Source: JAXGXJ01 sp050943595
Lineage (GTDB): Bacteria > Actinomycetota > Thermoleophilia > RBG-16-64-13
Assembly: GCA_050943595.1 (NCBI GenBank)
Contig: JBMNPM010000001.1
Coordinates: 62,001 to 126,000, forward strand
Direction: 5' to 3'
DNA: 64,000 bases
Under the pieces are notes generated by a model that saw only the letters and a program-made list of their open reading frames with translations, was not told the origin of the DNA and ran no database searches. Below are positions 34,506-42,002 of this stretch, one piece after another; positions within the stretch are counted from its first letter, which is position 1; every line of letters begins with the position of its first letter. A program made the translations under genes and the position numbers.

Positions 34506-36329
34506 ATGAAGCCCTACACGATATACCCGGTACATGGACGTCCGGCGGGCAGGTGGAAGCGGGTGCTGCTGTGGACGAGCTTGGCCGTGATCGTGCTGCT
34601 CCTCGTCGTTGCCGGAGGCTCGTATCTGTGGTTTCGTAGTCAAATCAACCCGGTTGATCCGGATATCGTGAATGCTCTGACCGTCAAACCCCAGAACACG
34701 GTGGTCCCGATGCAGGAACCCGAGTCTCCGTCGGCGATGAACGTCTTGGTGCTGGGCTCCGATCGCCGCCAAGACGACGATGACAAGGAGGAGTTCGGCC
34801 GCTCTGACACCATCATCATGGTGCATGTGGACCCCGACAAGGACTACCTCTCCATAATGTCGTTGCCTCGGGATCTACGGGTGCAGGTGCCGGGATACGG
34901 TATGGAGAAGATCAACGCGGCCTTTGCCCATGGAGGACCTGTGTTGACTATCCGGACGGTGGAGCAGTTGACCGGCGTAGACATCAACCATTATGTGCAG
35001 ATCGACTTCGAGGCGTTCAAAGACATCACCAACACATTGGGTGGGGTCTACGTCGATGTCGATCGACGTTACTATAACGACAACCCAAACTGGGAGTTGA
35101 TCAAGTTGGCCCCGGGGTACCAGTTGCTCAACGGCGCCGACGCGCTGGACTACGTTCGCTTCCGCCATGATCGCAACGGGGATTTCGGCCGCATAGAGCG
35201 GCAGCAGCGTTTTTTGAATGCCGTCCGCGAACAGGCAATGGGCTGGGATTTACTGTTTAAGCTGCCCCGGCTTATCAATGCCCTCTTTTCGAATATCAAC
35301 ACCGACCTGGGGGCCAACGACCTGCTCAAACTGGCCTACTGGGGAATCCGTCTCGATGGGGGCTGTATCCGTCAGGTCAGTCTTGCTGCTGAGCCCAAGA
35401 CCATTAACGACATCGCCTACGTAGTGACACGTCAACGAGATCTACGGGACGCCATAGCCGCTTTTCAGAGTCCGCAGGGTACCGCCTCCACTTCCAGTGC
35501 CTCGACGGGCACGACGAGGGCGAGTACGGTTTCTACTTCCGGTCGGTCGACAGGATCCGCGGCCCGGCCGGTTGGCGCTCCGGATCTGAAGGGGGTTGAG
35601 GTGGACGTTCTCAATGCGAACGGACGTCCCGGTGCTGCGGCTGTGGCCGGGAAATGGCTGGCCTCCCTGGGCGCCAAGGTAGTCAACGTTGGTAATGCCG
35701 CATCCGGCGGTCAGAAGAAGACCGCAGTGGTCTATCCCAAGGCCGACGCTCGGGACGGCCGGTTGGTCGCTGAGGCGCTGGGTGTCAAGGCAGGAAAGCC
35801 GAGCAACACGGTCGCCAGAGTGACGGTTACTCTGGGACTTGATTTTGCCATCCCCACGACCTTTGCCCCTACGGAGCACACGGTTGAGACTATTCCCAAC
35901 AGCACGGAATGGAAAGCATTGGCTACGATGATTCCCTTTGCGCTGCAGGCGCCCGCCTACCTGCCCGAGGGGTGTACCTATTACGACAGGATGCCTCCCA
36001 CCGGCGGGACGTATGACATCGATGTCAAGGGTGGGACCAAGCCGGCTTTGAGAATGATCTATCGTGTGGGGACCGATGCCGGCGCGTCCGACCAGTACTT
36101 GGGTATCACCGAGACCACTTGGCTCGATGCTCCCGCGGCCAGCCGTGGGCAGAAGGTCAAGGCGGACGGGGTTACCTTCACCATCGTGGGCACAGACAAG
36201 AAGGTCGACCACATCTGGTGGAAGGCCGATGGCGTCTTGTACTGGGTCTCCAACACCCTCTCCTATGTCTACGACAAGGCGGAGATGCTTAGGATCGCCC
36301 AATCCATGATCTCTGTCCCGAAGCCGTAA
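34506..36329 (+). CDS. LytR-CpsA-Psr family cell-wall ligase with extra C-terminal domain
   Basis: 607 residues. One N-terminal membrane helix (residues ~18-44, VLLWTSLAVIVLLLVVAGG) places the rest outside. The LCP catalytic domain is ~77-245 (NVLVLGSDRR, RSDTIIMVHVD, SLPRDLRV, DYVRFRHDRNGDFGRIERQQ). It attaches polymers such as teichoic acid or capsule to peptidoglycan. A Ser/Thr-rich linker leads to a LytR_C domain at ~358-440 (VDVLNANGRPGAA). The final ~140 residues (IPFALQAPAYLPEG, then ADGVLYWVSNTL) resemble DUF4367. This last domain on an LCP protein is unusual. The start is ATG 34506. Confidence 0.88.
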   Translation: MKPYTIYPVHGRPAGRWKRVLLWTSLAVIVLLLVVAGGSYLWFRSQINPVDPDIVNALTVKPQNTVVPMQEPESPSAMNVLVLGSDRRQDDDDKEEFGRSDTIIMVHVDPDKDYLSIMSLPRDLRVQVPGYGMEKINAAFAHGGPVLTIRTVEQLTGVDINHYVQIDFEAFKDITNTLGGVYVDVDRRYYNDNPNWELIKLAPGYQLLNGADALDYVRFRHDRNGDFGRIERQQRFLNAVREQAMGWDLLFKLPRLINALFSNINTDLGANDLLKLAYWGIRLDGGCIRQVSLAAEPKTINDIAYVVTRQRDLRDAIAAFQSPQGTASTSSASTGTTRASTVSTSGRSTGSAARPVGAPDLKGVEVDVLNANGRPGAAAVAGKWLASLGAKVVNVGNAASGGQKKTAVVYPKADARDGRLVAEALGVKAGKPSNTVARVTVTLGLDFAIPTTFAPTEHTVETIPNSTEWKALATMIPFALQAPAYLPEGCTYYDRMPPTGGTYDIDVKGGTKPALRMIYRVGTDAGASDQYLGITETTWLDAPAASRGQKVKADGVTFTIVGTDKKVDHIWWKADGVLYWVSNTLSYVYDKAEMLRIAQSMISVPKP

Positions 36330-36374
36330 GCCCGCGTGGGATCCGCGCAGCCAGGGATAGGAGAGAGGAGGACC

Positions 36375-36974
36375 ATGAGGGTCTTGGTCGGCCCCGGTTT
36401 GGAGACGGACGGTGTTGAACCGGCCCTTGTGCTTGCACACTCGCTCGCTGGGCCGAAAGGCGAGGTGGTGCTGCTGCGGGAATACGGAGTGGGTTCCCTC
36501 TCGCGGGCTCTGACGGCGGCTGAAGTTCAGTCGATCAGAGAGGCCTTGCTCGGATACTCTCTCGCCGGTGACGATCCTGTCGGACAGAGCCGGGGGAGCG
36601 TGGTGGGTTACGTTTGCGCCGGACGGGCGGTTCGTGGCTCGGCGGAAAACACGGCGGTGGCGGTTACCGATCACGCCGATCTGACGTGGCGGTCCCCCCT
36701 TGCCGGCCCCAACGATGACACGCTGGGCCCACGTTTTCCGCGCGTCGATGGAGTCTACGCCGCTGATGTGGTCATGGAGCGGGCGGCGGTCGGATCGGGT
36801 GTTACCATCATTCCGGCTGCGGTAGCAGGTGTTACGAAAGATGCCGGTAAGGCCGGTTGGGAGTGGGATGTCATCGAGGCTTTGGGTTTCTACGCAGTCA
36901 GTTCGGAACTGATCGCCGTCGCCATCATAGCTGCGCACCTCGGTCTGCGGCTGGGGGCGGCTGTGGTCTTGTAG
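36375..36974 (+). CDS. Divergent purine-nucleoside-phosphorylase-like protein, probably lacking catalytic residues
   Basis: 199 residues from ATG 36375 (ribosome site GAGAGGAGG). The region VTDHADLTWRSPLAGPNDD followed by LGPRFPRVDGVYA matches the class II PNP/MTA phosphorylase motif (xxDHINLxxxNPLxGPNDExFGxRFPDMxxAYD). The end ALGFYAVSSELIAVAIIAAHLGLR parallels AVGMSTVPExIVARHCGLR. The protein stops at GAAVVL, where real enzymes continue to the catalytic Asn, and the N-terminal phosphate loop and GRxH motif are not seen. Next to ahcY and mtnA, it may bind methylthioadenosine or be a decayed phosphorylase. Fold assignment is moderately sure, activity doubtful. Confidence 0.6.
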   Translation: MRVLVGPGLETDGVEPALVLAHSLAGPKGEVVLLREYGVGSLSRALTAAEVQSIREALLGYSLAGDDPVGQSRGSVVGYVCAGRAVRGSAENTAVAVTDHADLTWRSPLAGPNDDTLGPRFPRVDGVYAADVVMERAAVGSGVTIIPAAVAGVTKDAGKAGWEWDVIEALGFYAVSSELIAVAIIAAHLGLRLGAAVVL

Positions 36975-36997
36975 GCATACAGGATAAGGAGAGAAAA

Positions 36998-38257
36998 GTG
37001 GTCGATCACGACGTGAAGGATGAAGGTCTGGCAGCGGCTGGGGTATTGCGAATTGAGTGGGCGGAGAAAGAGATGCCGGTGCTGGCGCGTATCCGTGAGC
37101 GTTTTGCCAAGGAGCAGCCGCTCAAGGGAGTCCGAATAGGCGCTTGTCTTCACGTGACCAGCGAGACCGCAAGTCTCATGCGCACTCTGCAGGCCGGTGG
37201 TGCTGAACTGTGTCTGTGCGCTTCCAATCCATTGTCCACCCAAGACGATGTCGCCGCCGCGCTGGCGATGGAGTACGGCATCTCCACATATGCCATCAAG
37301 GGGGAGGACCGCGATACCTATTACCGCCACATCCAGAGCGTCATCGAATCCCGTCCCCAGATCACTATGGATGACGGTGCTGATGTGGTCGGCCTGCTAC
37401 ACGCAGACCGTACCGACATTGTCGCCGGCGTCATCGGCGGCACAGAAGAGACGACCACAGGGGTCATCCGTCTCAAGTCGATGGAGAGAGATGGGGTGCT
37501 GCGCTATCCCATCATCGCCGTCAACGAGGCGTTGACCAAGCACATGTTTGACAACCGCTACGGGACGGGTCAATCGACGGTGGACGGGATCATCCGTGCC
37601 ACGAATCGCCTGATCGCCTCCAAGACGGTTGTTGTGGTTGGCTATGGTTGGTGTGGCCGTGGTGTGGCTATGAGGGCGAAGGGGCACGGGGCAGATGTCG
37701 TAGTGCTCGAAGTGGACCCCCTGCGGGCTTTGGAAGCGGCTATGGACGGTTTCCGCGTTATGACCATGGAACAGGCTGCTCCCATCGGCGATATCTTTGT
37801 CACGGCCACGGGCAACATCAATGTGGTGCGCGAGGAGCATTTTGCGGCCATGAAGGACGGAGCCATCGTGGCCAATACCGGCCACTTCAACGTCGAGATC
37901 GACATCCCGGCCTTGGAGACTATGGCTTCTAGTCGATGCTCGGTGCGCGAATACGTGGACGAGTTCACTCTGCCTAACGGAAGAAACATCTATCTGTTGG
38001 CGGAAGGCCGGCTTATCAACCTGGCGGCTGCTGAGGGACATCCCTCCAGCGTTATGGATATGAGTTTTGCCAATCAAGCGTTGGCAGCCGAGTATATGGT
38101 CAAGAATGCCGACACCCTCGAGAAGCGTGTGTACGACGTGCCCGTGGATATCGACAATGAGATCGCCCACCTGAAGTTGGCCGCCATGGGCACCGAGATC
38201 GATGTGTTGACCCCCGAGCAGGTGGAGTACCTGGCCAGCTGGAATATGGGGACCTGA
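36998..38257 (+). CDS. ahcY: Adenosylhomocysteinase
   Basis: 419 residues from GTG 36998 (AAGGAGAG eight bases upstream); upstream in-frame starts would overlap the PNP-like gene. GACLHVTSETASLMRTL, CASNPLSTQDDVAAAL, VVVGYGWCGRGVAM (NAD site) and GHFNVEIDI are diagnostic. It lacks the ~40-residue insertion of eukaryotic forms. It splits S-adenosylhomocysteine to adenosine and homocysteine. With mtnA and the PNP-like gene it forms a group handling by-products of S-adenosylmethionine use. Confidence 0.95.
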   Translation: MVDHDVKDEGLAAAGVLRIEWAEKEMPVLARIRERFAKEQPLKGVRIGACLHVTSETASLMRTLQAGGAELCLCASNPLSTQDDVAAALAMEYGISTYAIKGEDRDTYYRHIQSVIESRPQITMDDGADVVGLLHADRTDIVAGVIGGTEETTTGVIRLKSMERDGVLRYPIIAVNEALTKHMFDNRYGTGQSTVDGIIRATNRLIASKTVVVVGYGWCGRGVAMRAKGHGADVVVLEVDPLRALEAAMDGFRVMTMEQAAPIGDIFVTATGNINVVREEHFAAMKDGAIVANTGHFNVEIDIPALETMASSRCSVREYVDEFTLPNGRNIYLLAEGRLINLAAAEGHPSSVMDMSFANQALAAEYMVKNADTLEKRVYDVPVDIDNEIAHLKLAAMGTEIDVLTPEQVEYLASWNMGT

Positions 38258-38262
38258 GTGGC

Positions 38263-39354
38263 GTGACGAGGACTGAGAAGCGGAGCGGCGGCATCCATCC
38301 TGTTGAATGGGATGATGGCGTCGTTGTGATCATCGACCAGCGTCTTCTTCCGCTGAACGAGGTGTATGTCAGGTGTCGCACGTGGGAAGAGGTTGCGGAC
38401 GCCATATGTACCATGGCCGTCCGAGGAGCTCCGGCCCTCGGTGTAGCAGCGGGCATGGGTATGGCTGTCGCCGCTCGTACCGCCCTGAACGCCTGCGGCG
38501 ATGATCGCGGCGGCTTTCATGCTTTCCTCCAGCGTGCGTCCAAAGGCCTATTTGAGACGCGCCCTACGGCGGTTAATCTACCTTGGGCGCTGAAAGAAAT
38601 GGAGGAGATCTGGAGCCGGGACGACGTCTCTCCGGCGGAGATCGCCGCATTGATGGAGCGGCGGGCGGTGCAGATTTATGAGGACGACCTGTCATCCTGC
38701 CGGGCTATAGGCGAGTACGGGGCCGATCTGATCTGTGGGGAAGCGCCCGTGGTGCTCACTCACTGCAATGCCGGTGCGTTGGCAACGGCCGGATATGGGA
38801 CTGCTTTGGGGGTCATACGATCGGCCTTCAAACGCAACCCGAAGCTGAAGGTCATGGCTGACGAGACGAGACCCCTCCTCCAGGGCGCTCGGCTGACGGT
38901 ATGGGAACTGATGCGGGAGGGCGTGCCCGTGGAATTGATCACCGACAATATGGCGGGCTACTTCATGAGCCTGGGGCTCATCACCCATGTCGTGGTGGGT
39001 GCCGACCGCATCACGGCGAACGGGGACGTGGCCAACAAGATCGGCACGTACACTGTGTCTGTTCTCGCCCGGGAGCACGACGTCCCCTTCTTCGTGGCCG
39101 CCCCCTTCTCCACGGTCGACCTTGACCTCCCTGACGGGAGTGCCATACCTATAGAGGAGCGCGACGACTCGGAGGTCACCGGCTATGGCGCCGAGCGTTG
39201 GGCTCCTCCCGGCGCGGTCGTACGCAACCCTGCGTTCGATGTGACCCCGGCGCACAATGTGGCGGCGATCATCACTGAGAAAGGGGTGGTACTGCCTCCG
39301 TTTGGGGATAAGTTGAAGAGAATGGCGTCAAGACCCGAGTCGAGCGTCGACTGA
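38263..39354 (+). CDS. mtnA: S-methyl-5-thioribose-1-phosphate isomerase
   Basis: 363 residues, the MtnA/eIF2B-like fold: YVRCRTWEEVADAICTMAVRGAPALG (seen as CRTWEEVADAI and MAVRGAPALG), THCNAGALATAGYGTALGVIR with the catalytic cysteine, DETRPLLQGARLT, and GADRITANGDVANKIGTY. It isomerises the aldose formed from methylthioadenosine to the ketose. It starts at GTG 38263, five bases after ahcY. The related ribose-1,5-bisphosphate and deoxyribose-phosphate isomerases are alternatives, but the ahcY context favours MtnA. Confidence 0.9.
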   Translation: MTRTEKRSGGIHPVEWDDGVVVIIDQRLLPLNEVYVRCRTWEEVADAICTMAVRGAPALGVAAGMGMAVAARTALNACGDDRGGFHAFLQRASKGLFETRPTAVNLPWALKEMEEIWSRDDVSPAEIAALMERRAVQIYEDDLSSCRAIGEYGADLICGEAPVVLTHCNAGALATAGYGTALGVIRSAFKRNPKLKVMADETRPLLQGARLTVWELMREGVPVELITDNMAGYFMSLGLITHVVVGADRITANGDVANKIGTYTVSVLAREHDVPFFVAAPFSTVDLDLPDGSAIPIEERDDSEVTGYGAERWAPPGAVVRNPAFDVTPAHNVAAIITEKGVVLPPFGDKLKRMASRPESSVD

Positions 39355-39380
39355 CGCTTGAGGAGAGTGAGGGGAGATTC

Positions 39381-40382
39381 ATGAGAGCTATGATCATGGC
39401 GGCGGGCAAAGGGACCCGTCTACGCCCTATCACCGACCTCGTGCCCAAACCCATGGCGCCCATAGCCAATCGGCCGGCGCTTTACCACATCCTACAGCTC
39501 CTCCACCGCCACGACATACGTGAGGTGGTCATCAACCTGCATCATCTTTCGGATGCCATCACCGGCTACTTCGGCGACGGTGCCGACCTGGGTATGAAGA
39601 TCGAGTACTCGTTCGAGCCGGAACTATTGGGTACCGCCGGTGGCGTCAAGAATAATGAGGCGTTCTTCGGCAACGATACCTTTCTGGTTATGAGCGGAGA
39701 TGCTCTCACCGACTTCGATTTGAGCGGACTCATAGCAGCTCACCGCGGCAGGGGGTCGATAGCCACTCTGGCCGTCACGGAGGTGGCTGATCCGAGTCAA
39801 TTTGGGGTGGTGGTCACCGATGAGGATGACAAGGTACTGGGCTTCCAGGAGAAGCCATCGCGCGAAGAGGCTCGGTCTCTTCTCTGTAACTGCGGTATCT
39901 ACGTGTTTGAGCCCGGCATCTTCGCGCATATCCTTGAAGGACAGTTCGACGACTTTGGCCGCAGGGTGTTCCCGGATCTGCTCGACCGGTGTGTCCCGTT
40001 CCATGTCTGGCGGGGCGACGGCTACTGGAGCGACGTGGGCAATCTAGGTGAATACATACGCGGCAACATCGACGCTCTTTCCGGAAAAGTGTATGTGCAA
40101 ATGCCGGGGCGTGAGATCCGGCCCGGAGTGTGGGTCGAAGAGGGCACTTCACTGCCTGAGTCGGCACGCATTGAGCCCCCCGTCGTCGTAGGTAGTGGCT
40201 GCCGTCTCGATGAAGATGTAGTTCTTGAGGGACCGACTGTCATCGGGGACGGCAGCACGGTGGGCTCCGGGGCCCATGTAGTTCGAGGGCTCGTGCTGCC
40301 CCAGTCGCAGGTCGTCCCAGGGTCACTCCTGGTCGAAGGTGTCATGGGGCAGCGGATCGGAGCCTGTGTCCGCGCAGACTAG
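39381..40382 (+). CDS. Sugar-1-phosphate nucleotidyltransferase
   Basis: 333 residues. The nucleotidyltransferase domain (1-230) starts with MIMAAGKGTRLRPITDLVPKP and has VMSGDALTDFDL with the metal-binding aspartate. The C-terminal ~90 residues have hexapeptide-type left-handed-helix repeats (VVVGSGCRLDEDVVL, TVIGDGSTVGSG). It is probably a mannose-1-phosphate guanylyl- or glucose-1-phosphate nucleotidyl-transferase for cell-surface glycans; the sugar is not readable. Ribosome site GAGGAGAGTGAGGGGA. Unlike the phosphomannomutase fusions of Actinomycetota, it ends after the repeats. Confidence 0.85.
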   Translation: MRAMIMAAGKGTRLRPITDLVPKPMAPIANRPALYHILQLLHRHDIREVVINLHHLSDAITGYFGDGADLGMKIEYSFEPELLGTAGGVKNNEAFFGNDTFLVMSGDALTDFDLSGLIAAHRGRGSIATLAVTEVADPSQFGVVVTDEDDKVLGFQEKPSREEARSLLCNCGIYVFEPGIFAHILEGQFDDFGRRVFPDLLDRCVPFHVWRGDGYWSDVGNLGEYIRGNIDALSGKVYVQMPGREIRPGVWVEEGTSLPESARIEPPVVVGSGCRLDEDVVLEGPTVIGDGSTVGSGAHVVRGLVLPQSQVVPGSLLVEGVMGQRIGACVRAD

Positions 40383-40386
40383 TATC

Positions 40387-41205
40387 ATGGAACGTACCAT
40401 GGAACACACGGGAGTAGCTGTGTCTCCGGCCATACGGTTGGCACGCTGGTGCCGGGCGTCGGTGGTCGATCCTGTGCTGACAGTGCTGTTCCCTCCTCGC
40501 TGTGTAGGTTGCGGGGATTTCGAGACCCACCTCTGCTCAACCTGCCGAGAAAGCATGATAGCTGTAGGGGCCGGGAGCTGTCCGCGGTGTGGTGAGCCGG
40601 GTCCGCAGCCTCTGATGGCCGGCCGTTGTTCGGCGTGCATGGGTAGAGAATTGGCATATGTCGGGGCCCGCAGTGCGTATCTGCATAAAGGGGTTGCCAA
40701 ACGGCTGGTGACCGAACTCAAGTTCGGCGGCCAGCCGGTCCTCGGTCGTCTCATGGCCGATTTGGCCCGTTTGCCATTCGCGGATTATGTTGAAACTGTA
40801 GCTCCGTCGGGCGGGCTGCTGGTCACCTGGGTACCGTCCCATCGTAGCGCGCAACGTGAGAGAGGCTACAACCAGGCCGAGTTGCTTGCGCGGGGGTTGG
40901 TGGGTGAGGCGGGGACGATGGTGTGTGCGCCTCTCGTCGTCAAGAAGCGCAGCACCCGCCATCAGATGGGGCTGGGTAAGGCCGGTAGGCAGAGCAACCT
41001 GCGGGGGGCTTTTGCGTTGGCCGACTCAGGCCTACAGCTGCTGCGCACAGGTGATCTCAAGGCGATTATGCTCGTGGACGATGTTTACACCACGGGCGCT
41101 ACGGCGGCGGAGGTGGCTCGAGTGATTGCCGCGGAGTCGAGGGTCCCCGTGCATGTGTTTACCTTCTCGCGGGCGATCTCCGGCGGGACGGCAGGACACG
41201 ATTAA
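40387..41205 (+). CDS. ComF family protein (double zinc ribbon and phosphoribosyltransferase)
   Basis: 272 residues from ATG 40387; a second ATG at 40399 is also possible. Residues ~30-75 have two CxxC pairs (CVGCGDFETHLCSTC, CPRCGEPG) plus CSAC. The rest is a PRTase-like domain with VPSHRSAQRERGYNQAELLA, KKRSTRHQMGLGKAGRQSNL and the PRPP loop VDDVYTTGAT. ComFC proteins act in DNA uptake or phosphoribosyl chemistry; the exact reaction is unsettled. The neighbour hpf is a common partner. Confidence 0.9.
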   Translation: MERTMEHTGVAVSPAIRLARWCRASVVDPVLTVLFPPRCVGCGDFETHLCSTCRESMIAVGAGSCPRCGEPGPQPLMAGRCSACMGRELAYVGARSAYLHKGVAKRLVTELKFGGQPVLGRLMADLARLPFADYVETVAPSGGLLVTWVPSHRSAQRERGYNQAELLARGLVGEAGTMVCAPLVVKKRSTRHQMGLGKAGRQSNLRGAFALADSGLQLLRTGDLKAIMLVDDVYTTGATAAEVARVIAAESRVPVHVFTFSRAISGGTAGHD

Positions 41206-41303
41206 TAGATGTATATGCTATCTTTTAGCGTTCACCTACAGGATAGGATACGAATATCCTGCGCAGAGCTGGAAATCATGACGAGTCAAGGAGTTGGACC
41301 GGC

Positions 41304-41873
41304 GTGAATCTTACGGTCAAAGGTAGGAATCTCGTTCTCACCGAGGCGATAAACGCGTACGCTGAGGAAAAGATCGGTCGTCTGCGTAAGTATCTGGCCG
41401 ATGGATCGCGTTGTGAAGTGGAGCTGTGGACGGAAAAGAATCCGAGCATAGCCAATAATCAGGTCGTGGAAGTGACCATCTTCACCAAAGGCCCCGTCAT
41501 TAGGGCCCGCGAAGCCTCTCCGGATATCTACGCGTCCATCGACCTTGTCTTTGCCAAGTTGGAGCGCCAGGTCAAGAAATATCGGGGCAAGCTGATATCC
41601 CGCTCCCAGGGTGCCCACAAAGAAGCTGCCTTTGCTACTGAGGGCTTCAAGATTCCCGAAGAGACAGAAGTCGTTGATGAAGCGGCTCCAGTGTTCAACA
41701 TAGTCAAGACGAAGCAGTTCATGATCAAGCCCATGACCCCGGAGGAAGCGGCCCTTCAGCTGGAACTGGTGGGGCATGAGTTCTTCGTGTTTACCAACGC
41801 CGAAAGCCAGGAGACGGCGGTGGTGTACCGCCGTCGTGATGGGAACTACGGCTTGATCGAAGCTCAGAGATAA
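41304..41873 (+). CDS. hpf: Long-form ribosome hibernation-promoting factor
   Basis: 189 residues. The N-terminal domain (1-105) starts NLTVKGRNLVLTEAINAYAEEKI and occupies the mRNA/tRNA channel of the 30S subunit. The C-terminal domain (~130-189; VKTKQFMIKPMTPEEAALQ, FVFTNAE, DGNYGLIE) pairs two ribosomes as 100S dimers. It starts at GTG 41304 after AAGGAG. The upstream gap has a short GGATA/TATCC hairpin at 41245-41258. secA downstream is a standard order. Confidence 0.94.
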   Translation: MNLTVKGRNLVLTEAINAYAEEKIGRLRKYLADGSRCEVELWTEKNPSIANNQVVEVTIFTKGPVIRAREASPDIYASIDLVFAKLERQVKKYRGKLISRSQGAHKEAAFATEGFKIPEETEVVDEAAPVFNIVKTKQFMIKPMTPEEAALQLELVGHEFFVFTNAESQETAVVYRRRDGNYGLIEAQR

Positions 41874-42002
41874 CCCAGATCTCTCTTGGCCTGCGGGGTG
41901 CTCGTCGGGTTCCCATGATGATATTCATATCCATCGCGGGATATTGAAGCGCACCGCCGGACTGCTCAGGCACTTGACTCTACGATTCGAGGGGCGTGAG
42001 TG

